DNA of 64,000 nt from Artemisia argyi (lineage: Eukaryota; Streptophyta; Magnoliopsida; Asterales; Asteraceae), in the NCBI GenBank assembly GCA_030686995.1, contig CM060681.1:166320833-166384832 (forward strand), given 5' to 3'. This document shows, one piece after another, positions 24,867 through 36,088 of this stretch. The translations under genes and the position numbers were made by a program. The notes under the pieces were generated by a model. The model was not told the origin of the DNA, made no database searches, and saw only the letters and a program-made list of their open reading frames with translations. The stretch's first letter is position 1, and each line of letters begins with the position of its first letter.

Positions 24867-26739
24867 CCTGCAAGTTTTGTAGGGTTCTCTTGTAATTTTA
24901 TAACACCCGTGAAAATTTCAGATCATTAAATTACTATTTTTATTTATTTATTATTATATTTTAAGTAAATTTACTTTTATTTCCGGGAAAGTTACCCACG
25001 TACGTCGTAACACGTACAATTAATTCAAATCGACACTAGTCTATGCCCAGTCTACACATTATATGCGTTTTTGGTTCCTTACAATCCTATTTTCAAAGTC
25101 ATAATTTACTTTTCTCAATTTTACGTAAACCTTTCACCTTTTACGTTTTACGCGATTTAAATTTACGTTTTAAGGTTTTAACAACATTTAAACCCTCCGA
25201 TGAATTCACCACTCATCTAAACTACTAAAATAGGTTATGATAACAATTTTTACATTTTTAAAAGTTTTAGATTTTATTACTACCCGATATTATGTTACGC
25301 GTCTTAAAAACATTAATTTAAAATACAGGGGGATCAAAACATACTCTATAACATATTTATACCTAAACATACCATCTAATGCCCACTACCAACTATTTTC
25401 CCCCTCCCATTTTTTGTAACGCCTCTTACACCTTCACCACTTGTCCATTGAGAGGACAAGTGTCCAACTCTTTAGTCACTCCATATATAAGGCCTAAACA
25501 TCACATAGTTATTATCACCAACTTATTTCACTCCAAAAATTTGTTCATCTCTCTCTTATTTTCATGGCTTCTCAAGACCTAACACACCTTGGTTGGTTAA
25601 TTTTTCTAGTCCAAGATTGTGCAAGAGTGAAGGTCTTTTGGTGCTAGCTTGTTTCTTGCTTCTTTTCCTCATTAAAGACTTTGATGAAAGAGTGTTTTTA
25701 AAGCCTTCCAAGATGTTTAAATGGCTGTGATCTCAAGGTTTTTCCAAAGAGTTTTAAAAGTTTTCTTGCAAGGTTTATAAGGTTTGTTTTGGTGACTTTG
25801 GAAGCAAGGGTTGTGGAAATCTAGGTTTAGTGTCCGTTTGTTCTTAATCTTTCTTGTTCATCATCGATTGTAAGGAAACCAATCAATCACACTTTTCATT
25901 TACTACTGAGATTAAATATTATTTTATGTATTTTATATGTTTCATAAGTTTATTATGCTTTGTTATACTCGGTACATATGCTAGATCACTAGAAAACCTA
26001 ATAAGGACTTGTCATGCAAAACTACTTTCTGACCAGGGGTATGTACGGGATTGTTTAAAAATATTAGTGGACTTTGGACGTTAACTAAAATTATGTGGTT
26101 ATAGATCAATGTCATTTGGTCCTTTTTCCGGGTATTTCATTGAATAACTCATTACGATGATTAAACTATAAATCTTTTCGTGAAACATGTCAAATTCTAA
26201 GTAACAGATTTGAGATTTGTAACATATAAAAGTCATTTTTTTAGTACAACCAACTGTTTCTCAATGAATGAAAGTTGGAGCTAACATATTAACTTAAACG
26301 TGGCCACAAAAATGGGGTTAAACGGGCTTGTAGAACTCTAGATATTGCATCTTTACCGGGACTGTTGTGATGTTGATATAATCAGAACTGGTTAGTTAAG
26401 GGTAAAATGGTAATTTTGCTACTGGTATGTAATTTTTGTCTCAGTGGGACCCACAAATGTAGTTGGTGTACTCAAATACCTTTCCAGTGGTATAAAGAAC
26501 ATAATTTTTTGAGTTACGATTTGCGAGTAATGAATTTTTGAAAATAGACATGTTTATAAAATTTCTAACATCTATGGACTTAAAATGTGTAAAAAGTTAT
26601 TAACTTATAAAAGTGGACCCTTGAACTATTAGAAACTTGTCAAATAACACTACTTGACCATTTTTACATAAAAACCGAAGTGGTTGGACCCACTATCGGA
26701 AATAGACCCATAAATCCTTTCATAGACTAAAAGAAACTA

Positions 26740-26945
26740 AAAGCAACTAATTTGAACTCATGACACATATTTGGAACTCTTAAATTTGATTTTGAACCAT
26801 TTAATATATTTTGAACTCTTTGACTTAATTTGAACTTTTGAAGTAATTTGAACCCTTTTGACTTAATTTGAACCCTTTGACTAAATTTGAACCCTTTCAC
26901 TTAAATCGAACCCTTATGACTTATCTTTGACTTATGGACTAAAAT
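26740..26945 (+). repeat. Degenerate ~20-bp tandem repeat (ttgaaccctttgacttaa)
   Basis: About eight imperfect units of tttgaaccctttgacttaat type inside LTR B. Similar units occur at 29415-29590 in LTR C, so the two LTR families share this minisatellite. Confidence 0.7.
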
Positions 26946-29768
26946 TTGACATAAGACTTGATTTTTGTGATAACTTATATAATTCGGACTTGTAATTATT
27001 TTAAAGTGTCAAAACTAAATATTGACACTTATTTATATATTATGTACCAAGCTGGCATAATTGAAATAATAATCTATAAGGCATATAAACATACTTACCT
27101 TATTATTTTAGTATAACAACCCGTAATTTTCCACGTCTATATTTATTTTCAAACCTCGACAATTTATTATTCACAAGTTACTATCATCATTTACTATTCA
27201 TCGATCACTATTCATCATTTTACTATTCATCGTTTTCAGAGTCAATTTGAGACTTTAAGAAGTGTTAAAAAAAATTACTATTCACGTGACACTATTAATT
27301 CCCGGAAGAAAAACACTATTCATGCATCATCAGTAATGACATATCATATAGACTAGAGTAGTCTACATATCATTACTAAATCATTTGCATACTATTCCAC
27401 TCGTAGGTTGTATATTTTAATTTATGTTTATTTAATTTTTTTTAAATAAACGTTAACACGTGAGCAATAATTATGAACAACACATCTGACACTTCCCAAA
27501 ATGGTCCTAATATGTTTTCACACTCATTACAATGATACAAAAATTACAAAATTAGTTTACTCGATATTTTGGGAATTTATTTATTCTATATCGTAAACGT
27601 TATATAATTACGACGGCTTTCGTAATAATGAAACAACAATTATTCAAACACCCAACACTTATACAAAATGTACTTTCATAATTTTTATGACGTTATTATG
27701 TCTCATTTACTCCCTTTAAAATTTATTTCTACCTAACTCAATACCCAAAATCATTTATATCATAAACAAAATCCACCAAAATCTACATATTTACAACAAA
27801 ATCTTACACAAAATCCACCAACTCCCCACCTTTCCCTATTTTCAGCCGAGTGTCCCCCCTAGACCAAATAATACTTCAACTTGATCTCTAAATTACAATA
27901 TTGCCATTGGAGTAACTAATATCTAAGTTATAAAACACATACATTCCATTTTCACTAGCCAACTTCACTCATTCTTTCTCTCTTGCTCCTTGGTGGTTCG
28001 GCCAAACTAAAACAAGAAGATGAAACATCAAAATTTTAAAGATCAAGTGTTAGTTAGTTCATTTAGTAATCTATTTTAAGGTTTTGAAATAACAACCTAT
28101 AGATTAATTAGGTTTTCTAGCTCAAAACCTCTTCACCACTTCAAGTAAGTTTCTAAATATTTTTCATACACTTACATACTTGTATTTGATCTATTTTTAT
28201 GTTCTTGTAACAAAACATGCAAGTATACATATGATTTATACCACTTTATTTATGTTTTATAATTTTTATGAGCTAAAAATTAATTATAAGTGATCTATTG
28301 GTGAACTAGCTTGGTTGATGATGTTTAAGAACCCATGACACCCTAATAAGGTGATGGAAGGTTTAGACTAGTTTTGTGGTGATTGGGAATGGATTGAACC
28401 AAGTTACCAACTAGAAAAATCGTTTTCGACACATTTTAAAAAGGTGCTGTCCGTTTTTGTAAAATATAGAAAGATCAGAGGGTTGTGAGTAACTTTGGGC
28501 TAAAGATTCAGAAAATAAATTCAAAAACAAAACCATGGCCGCTTGAACGAGTTAAAACGGACTTACGATGAAAAAGATATGCCAAAAACAAGTTTTACAA
28601 CTATAACTAATTTTCTGAAAATTTTGGTGCTGATGCACGATTTTCTACGGCCAAAACAGGACACCAATCGTAAATAAAATGCACCGACTTATCAAAATTC
28701 TATTAGTTCACTGTAACACGAGGCCGAGGATATAAAGAACATAGAAAACGGGCTTATAACGACAAAGATACATGCGTTTGAAACCCGACGAAACACTATA
28801 TATTCCATCAGCTTTTAATAAGAAAAATAATGCCAAGTCAAAAATAGTTTTTGTAATACGTCATGTTGAGAGCCATTTTTCTCATTGATCGAGACCCGTA
28901 TGGACAAAATTTAAATGACACGACTTCTAGACATTGTTGCAAGGTTTCCAAAAACGTCAAGCTCATGTTTTAACACTTAACGTATATTATTTCGCGACTA
29001 GTTTTGCGAGGCCATTTAAGACATATTTTCAAGTAATGAAAATGTTATTTATGCGACCAAAAACACAATATTCACTGTTAAACCACCAAACGAGGATCGT
29101 GGAGTATCGTTTCAACATAAATACATGAAAAGTGTTTATTAACTTAACGAGACGTCAAAAATGTATTTTTAATGATAAACATTATTTTCAAAACTAAAGA
29201 GTGGTATCGATAACATATGTACTTGCATATATAGCATTGTATCATTGCTTACCTTAGATCAAATCATTCATATTAGGTTGCGGGCTGCGGCTAGAGTTCG
29301 CGCCTTATTTTAGTTCATACATTTTGTCATCATATCGCTTGTAATAGGTGAGTATTTACGAACCCCTTTTTCTAACTATTTTAATCGTTTTGGGGTGGAT
29401 GCATGATTTATTAATTGAACTCTTTGAACTTTGTTTTGAACCGTAAGATATATATACTTTGAACCATCTTGACTTAATTTTGAACCCTTTGACTATTTTG
29501 AACTCTTTTAACTTGTTTTGACCTTATAACTTTTTTGAACTCTTGAACTTTATTGCAAACTTATGACTTGTTTTGAACTTAATGAACCGTATGTGCTATG
29601 ACCTAAAGTCTCACCTTATTGGTGGAGCGTTCTTGACCTAAAGTCTCGCCTTATTGGTGGAGCCTGCAAAGTCTCCCATGTTCGGAGCGTTCTTAATTGT
29701 ATATAATAGTTGTATGATGTACTGTTCGTACATTCACATTGTTCGTCACCTATTAGTAGTATGGATAG

Positions 29769-31174
29769 TGATGCGTGGGAATCGCACCTTGCTTTACCTC
29801 TCGAGGGATCTCGCGAGGCTTACAACCCCCACCAGGCAGTGTACCTGATCGTTGTAGTATAGTATAGTGACAAGTACCGGGGGATTGATCGTTCAGCTTA
29901 GGAATAGTGTCGCTAGGATTAGAAAACCTAATTAATAGTTCTAGAGGTGAAAGATGATTATTTTTGTATTTTTATATTTTTATGAAAGCAATTAAAATCT
30001 CGGGTTTTGAAGGAGTGGGCGGAATTAGTTGTTAATCAACTAACCTAAAGCTAAGATGCAATCAAAATAAAATAATAAAAATGAAATTAAACTAATTAAA
30101 CTAAGGTTGTGAGCAGTAATTGGAGAAATTGTGTTTACTTAGACTTCACTACTCCCTAGATATCTTTTACATGTTAATTACTTGTTACACTTGTATGAAT
30201 GACGGGTTGTATTCCTTAATACCATTCGTGGAGTGGCATACATAACTCCCCAACTCTATGAGCTCTTATCTCCTCCTACACCATGACCCAGCACAACTAT
30301 AGGGATTGTAAACAGTGGCTCATGCATTAAATACAACCAATAAAGACCTAGTACGCCTCGGTTCATGTTTCTTAAGACGTTCAAGCATGTTACCATTTGG
30401 AGATCTGCCAGTTTTCTTAAGCCTAACATATAAATCATTCATTCAAAACAAGAATAGACAAGTAATCAACACATAATCAACATCTAGGTTTCATTAGATC
30501 TAAGCAAACACAAGAGAGATCTAGCCTAGCATAGTAGAATTGAGACAAGAACAAAAGATAAACAACCAACACATAGACATATTGATTGAATTGAAAGTAC
30601 ACTTATCTCAATTACAATGCAAGGTCTCAAGGGTTTGGAACCCTTGAAAAACCTGTGAAAGAGGCACCAAAATCGTCTTTAGGGTTTCACCAAAACTTCT
30701 CCTCTTTTAATGAAAAAACTAGAAAACTATATATAGGAAAATCGTTCTGACGGCGTCAAGAGTTAAATCTGACGCCGTCACCTCGCCGCCATAAACTTCC
30801 TCGGACGCCCTAGATCCACTTGTGACGGCCTATGTGACGCCGTCACCACCCACGGTAAATTATTCTTGGCCACTTTGACGCCGTCACCTCTACATCTGAC
30901 GCCGTCACCACCTTCGATATTTAATTCTTCATGTCTGACGCCGTCAAGCTTTTGGTCTTGACGCCGTCACCTTGTATCTTCAGCTTGGATTTTTGGTACT
31001 TTGTCGTTTTCTTCACTTTATGCTCCAAAAACGTCCAAAATAGCCTCTTTTCCAGAATTCACTCTCCAAACACCTAAAATCACAAAAGGAACGATTTAGG
31101 GCAATATTTGATCAAATAAAGTCGGATTCGGGCTTAAATGACCCCCTAAAAACGGATCATTTTTTGCCTCATCA
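29769..31174 (-). repeat. Element 2 left (3') LTR
   Basis: 1406 bp, TG...CA, identical to the right LTR except at 30962. It contains the TATA-like ctatatatag at 30727-30736 and seven TGACGSCGTCA motifs at 30748-30969. Confidence 0.95.
30748..30969. promoter_or_regulatory. Array of seven TGACG inverted pairs upstream of the LTR TATA box
   Basis: TGACGSCGTCA occurs at 30748, 30770, 30835, 30876, 30897, 30936 and 30959 (start positions). Each is two TGACG half-sites facing each other around one base. TGACG is the core of as-1/bZIP (TGA factor) sites in plants. On the transcribed minus strand the array lies directly upstream of the TATA-like element at 30727-30736, so a role as LTR enhancer is a reasonable inference. 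The same array lies in the right LTR at 37068-37289, where the last motif has lost one CpG (C to T at 37282). Confidence 0.65.
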
Positions 31175-31724
31175 TATACCCTTACACTTGAGATTTGCTT
31201 GTCCTCAAGCAAATGAGCTTTTATTCTACTCAAAAGACAAGTTAGGGGTCATTTAACACTAATATAAAAGTAATTACAACAAATAATCGTTCCACTAAAG
31301 ACCAATAGACAAGCACGGAGGTCATACACAAGCACCTCACAAATAGTGTTTAGATACTCACATCTCTCGGGTGTAATAAAGTAATATAACATTATGGAAA
31401 TGGAAGATATCTCTCACTACCTGTCATAGCAAAATAGATTACCATAGGCTTGGGAAAGGATCAAACCTCCACCACATGGCGTAAGCACCTAGGATAAACT
31501 ATCAAAGAGGTCTTTTAAAGGGTTATAACGTTAGGTGTAGGGATATGAATTACACGGTTTTGTTGGATAAAGGAAGTTTTACTGGTGGCGAGTTAACAAT
31601 CTTAGTTAATTACATGTACAAGATGGCGTTGCTAAGCCAAGACTAGACTCGACTTAAGCTAATAAATGAAAAATAACAAAAACATAAAATGAACATAGAA
31701 TGAAACGGGATGGTAGTCCGTATG

Positions 31725-31756
<32 letters not shown>

Positions 31757-33678
31757 CTTTTTCTATTTTTTTTTTCTTTTTCTTTTTCTTGTTTTTTCGA
31801 TTTTTTTTTTTTTTTTTTTTTTTTTCATACACTCTTACCCTACCATCCAAAATAATACATCATAGGGGATGAGAATTCCCCTTACACTTGAATCTTTACA
31901 TACTTTACAATTAACTAATCTAATGACTCGAATTAAGAAAATTAAAACACTTGGAGCACTTTTAAGATTAACGCACGTATGGGGGTAATAAGTGATGTTC
32001 TTCCCCATTACTCCATAAAATAAGTACTTACCCACGAGTCCCAATCGTCTCAAAACAATATGTACAAGGATATGACTCGACTTAGCAACCATGTAATCAA
32101 TTAGAAAGTTAACTTAGGGTTTAACAAATAACAATAATGCACTAAAAATGAGCGCATACACGGAAGGCTAAGGCGATTTGGGTGTACATTTAAGTGGGGT
32201 GTAACAAATTATTCCTTTAAGTAAAATGCTTAAAGTTAGAAACGAAAAGATAGGCTCGGAGGGGTGTACTAGGGGTATCGTGTACTAAAAATGAGTACAA
32301 CGCTAAGGGTGTGGGAAAAATTAGTTGACTTAACTAGCCAAGCAATATGACTTAAATGGTCAAGTAATCATGATACGGGTTTAACACAAGGTGATCCTAA
32401 TGCCTCTTATCATGTAGTAAATCCTACCACACGAATGTAGTCTCACTAGCGGTCTCGGGATGCATCACTAACGCAAGTTCTAGAATCTAAATGCTACCGG
32501 TACACTCATAAGCACTAATAATAAATGCTTTTCCTATCAAAACTAAAGGCGAACCTCACATTTTTTGGTGGAAAATTTTTCTGAATATACGGTTATGTGC
32601 TAGTCATACAATCTTCTATCCATGAGACGCTTGCTATGGCTAAAGTTTCACTCCTAAATGTTGTAAAAAATTTTAAATTTGGCGCTAAAATTACACTAAC
32701 AAGTATTTCTCGTAGTTTTATTACTCATCTACTATCAAACAAAACAAACTCAAGCGAAAGTGCATATGTAAGGTATCATCTTTTTACCCTCCCCTTACAC
32801 TTAAGATGAACATTGTCCCCAATGTTCAAGTAAAGAATGTAAAAGTTAAAAAGTAAAGAGAATGAAATCAAATACTCCCCTGATTCGCTCGGTATGGATT
32901 TTAGTTGGCCATGTTAAATCTTCTTCCAAGAAAACGAACAATCAAAGCTTCCCTTCCAGAATATAAATCATCTTCTTGTCACAAATAACCTGTAAATCCT
33001 GACAAAAGTAGACAAGGCAACCTCGCGTAAAATCGGCGGCATCCTATATAAGTTACTAAATCCTAGAAAACAAAGTAAGATATAATGCTTGTGGAATGAA
33101 GTTTGCAGATTTCCTGGAGATTATAAAACTTAATAATTCACAAAAACCATAAGACTCCGTTAGAAAAACAAAATCGGTAAAATTTCCAGATTTTTGACTC
33201 CTGACGCCATCAAGAGCAATGCCCTGACGCCGTCAGAATGGACCTGTAGAAATCCTTGTGTTAAGTTTCCGGAAAATTTCTGGAAAAACTTTGTCCTACT
33301 TCCTGGAAAATCCTGCAAAACTTCATTATGACTCAATACAAGCATTTGACTCTAACAAATACGAATATACATGTCCATTTAATATTGTGGAGAATCATGA
33401 TCGGTTTGTTTCTTAAAAACATATTTGGGGTTTCCCCTTACACTTATCTTTTGCAAAAATACCTCTAGGTTGAAGTTAAGACTAGGCTAAACAACATAAT
33501 AAAGTATTTCACATTTTTTTTTGTAGAGAAACATGATCAACCAACAATAAAAATAAAACATGCATACGGAAGCAAATAACAATCAAACAAATAAAAATCA
33601 CACAAAACATGGGTTGCCTCCCAAGAAGCGCTTTTCTTTATTTACGAGTCTTGTAGCTAGACTCAAAGTCGCGGGTTA

Positions 33679-35961
33679 CTACGTGATCTCATCGTTGGTT
33701 CCACTCTCTAGGTCGTCTTCTAAACCAGTTTTGTATTCCGGACCTAGTTGCAAGCATTCTTTGTAGAAACCAAGCATCCTATTTCTAACATACTCTACTC
33801 CTCTACGTCTATCCTCATCATTCCTATAATAAGCCGCTTGCTTACGTTCCTTTTCGAAATTAGAGAGAAGGCGGTATTGCTCAATCTTGTAGGGCATTTG
33901 ATAAGCAACCTCATCATTCTCTTCCTTGAATCTAACTATCCCTAACGTCGGATCATAACTCATCCTAGTGGCCTCAACAAATGGTTTCCCAAATATTATT
34001 TGACTTAGGCAAGCATCTATCACCGGACGCGTGTCTTCCACTATCATAAAATCAATCTCATAGGTGAGATTCCCTATAATCACATGTACTCCCTTAACTC
34101 TTCCTGCAAAATTACTTATCCAACTTTTACCGGGCATTATCCTAAAATTGAGTTGCTTCTTCATCACCCAATTGTAATAAGTCCTAGACATGATGTTCAC
34201 GGGGGATCTAGGGTCTATGTAAGCTTTCCATACATGCATGTGCCCGATATTGCATGGGATGTTAATGTTAGAGGGGTCTCCCATTTTGATCAGGGGATCG
34301 CCAAAGATATATGTTGTCTCGGGACTATCGAATAAATACTTATGGTATTCCCGTTCTTCCTTGGTTGGCAACTTATCAAAATATTCCTCTATAGGTTCTA
34401 CTTCCTCTAATTCCTCATCCTTATCAACCTCAACTTCCCTACTCTCATCCTCACTATTGGCTTCTACTCTAACTTCATCTTTGTCACTCTCCTCTATCTC
34501 CCTATCTATCGGCTTAATGGTGACAACATTGACAAAGTGGACATGTTTGGATGATGAGGGGTCCTTAGCTTGGATTCCACTATTGGTGTCCCTAGTGTCC
34601 TTCCTAGGTGTGGTTAATGTTTGGTTGTTGAGGGCTTTCAACAAGTTGTCGATCTTGTTGGTCATCTCCGTTTGTTGTTGGTTGAATTCGGTTTCAAACC
34701 TAGCTATGCGAGCTTCTTGAGATGCCATGAATTTCGACATCAATCCTTCAAGATTGTTGGTACTACCATAGTTGTTAGAAGGATTGTTGTTGAAGGTACG
34801 GTTGGATGGTGGACCGTTTGATTGGTAACGATTAGGTGGGTTGGATGAATTGGGTTGATTTTGTTTCCACATAAGGTTTGGGTGATTTTTCCATGAGGGG
34901 TTGTATGAATCACCGTATGTGTTTGGCTCGGGCTTGAAAGTGTACCACCTATCTCCCGCTTCGTCGGTACACGTGGATGCGTAGTCCGCAAAAGCTGTTC
35001 CGGGGAGTTCCACACAATCACGAGTGTCATGGGGACCACTACATAATTCGCATGAAGAAGTGATTTTGTTCACTTGGCTTGAATGCTTCGGAGCTTCGTA
35101 AGATTTCATGAGAAACTTGACTTGGTCCTCAAGTTCCATGATCCTACGGTCGGGAGTGCTTGAATTATTCGAAGGCAAAGATATTGCCTTGACCGTTTTG
35201 TTCAAATCACGGGGATCATTCCAACTTTCGTTGTCATAGAGAGCAAGATCTTCTATGAGTTCCCATGATTGTTCCGCACTAAGATCACGTAGCTTACCAC
35301 CGGCCGATTGGTCAATGGTTCGCCTCGTGGAGATGTCGATATGGTCATAGAAGATTTGGACTAATAACCAAAGGTTTATGCCATGATGAGGGATCTTGTG
35401 GAGGAGATCCTTAAAACGGGCCCAAGCCTCGTAGAAAGGTTCACCCCGCTGTTGCTCAAACATCAAAATGTCCCTTCTAAGCATTGCAGTTTTTTCCGGC
35501 GGAAAGAATTGGGTGAGGAAGCGGTTGGCGAGATTGTCCCATGTGGTGATGGATCCCGCGGGTAAACGCTCAAGCCATTGACTAGCTTGATCCCGTAGAG
35601 AGAATTGGAATAGGCGTAAACGGGTAGTCTCTCTAGTTTCAACACCTAGGTCTATGGAATCTACGATTTTGAGGAAGTCCTTAAGGTGTTGGTTTGGATC
35701 TTCGGAACGAAGTCCATGGAATGCACATCCGCTTTGCACCAACCGGATGGTGTCGGATCGCAAGGGGGTCACATTGGCTCCGGTGAGCTCAATGGTGTTT
35801 CGGTAGCCTTGGTGGCTAGGTCGGGAATACTCTCCTAAGGTTCGGGGCCTAAGGGGTTCTAATGGTGGGTTTTGTTGTGGTGGGATGATGGGTTCAAAGA
35901 TGTTACCACCTTCCATGATGTCGGATGGTAAAGAGTTACGAACAAAGGCACGAAGAAACAA
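33679..35961 (-). CDS. Element 2 Gag-protease-like protein (760 aa)
   Basis: Gag would form the cytoplasmic particle that packages element RNA. Residues about 65-250 match the plant retrotransposon gag domain (FHGLRSEDPNQHLKDFL, RLFQFSLRDQASQWL, WDNLANRFLTQFFP). A zinc-knuckle-like CELCSGPHDTRDC is at 304-316 (CX2CX3HX4C). A Gln/Asn-rich stretch and a strongly acidic segment (about 490-540) follow. Residues about 560-700 look like a retropepsin fold, but the active-site triplet at about 583-585 is DPR rather than D-S/T-G. The alternative start MEGGNIFEP at codon 16 (ATG ending at 35916) is more Athila-like. The frame is fully open. RT, RNase H and integrase are absent. Confidence 0.9.
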   Translation of the reverse strand: MFLRAFVRNSLPSDIMEGGNIFEPIIPPQQNPPLEPLRPRTLGEYSRPSHQGYRNTIELTGANVTPLRSDTIRLVQSGCAFHGLRSEDPNQHLKDFLKIVDSIDLGVETRETTRLRLFQFSLRDQASQWLERLPAGSITTWDNLANRFLTQFFPPEKTAMLRRDILMFEQQRGEPFYEAWARFKDLLHKIPHHGINLWLLVQIFYDHIDISTRRTIDQSAGGKLRDLSAEQSWELIEDLALYDNESWNDPRDLNKTVKAISLPSNNSSTPDRRIMELEDQVKFLMKSYEAPKHSSQVNKITSSCELCSGPHDTRDCVELPGTAFADYASTCTDEAGDRWYTFKPEPNTYGDSYNPSWKNHPNLMWKQNQPNSSNPPNRYQSNGPPSNRTFNNNPSNNYGSTNNLEGLMSKFMASQEARIARFETEFNQQQTEMTNKIDNLLKALNNQTLTTPRKDTRDTNSGIQAKDPSSSKHVHFVNVVTIKPIDREIEESDKDEVRVEANSEDESREVEVDKDEELEEVEPIEEYFDKLPTKEEREYHKYLFDSPETTYIFGDPLIKMGDPSNINIPCNIGHMHVWKAYIDPRSPVNIMSRTYYNWVMKKQLNFRIMPGKSWISNFAGRVKGVHVIIGNLTYEIDFMIVEDTRPVIDACLSQIIFGKPFVEATRMSYDPTLGIVRFKEENDEVAYQMPYKIEQYRLLSNFEKERKQAAYYRNDEDRRRGVEYVRNRMLGFYKECLQLGPEYKTGLEDDLESGTNDEIT

Positions 35962-36063
35962 GATAGACTAAAGAAGACCTAAAAATAAAAATAAAAATCT
36001 TACTAGAAAGGAATCTAGCAAGTAGACCTAATAAAAAGAAATTCTAACCTAGACAATAACTAT

Positions 36064-36082
36064 TCCCCGGGCTGCGGCGCCA
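36064..36082 (-). other. Primer-binding site of element 2
   Basis: Minus strand TGGCGCCGCAGCCCGGGGA, six bases inside the 5' LTR. Close to the tRNA-Asp-type site of element 1 but with an extra C. Confidence 0.75.
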
Positions 36083-36088
36083 AAAACT

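Noticed and set aside
30748..30969. CRISPR-like array
   Set aside because: Repeats are 11 bp, irregularly spaced and located in a plant LTR promoter; there are no spacers of uniform size.
33748..35565. Several plus-strand open frames opposite the 760-codon ORF
   Set aside because: Antisense shadows of the Gag-protease gene with low-complexity content.
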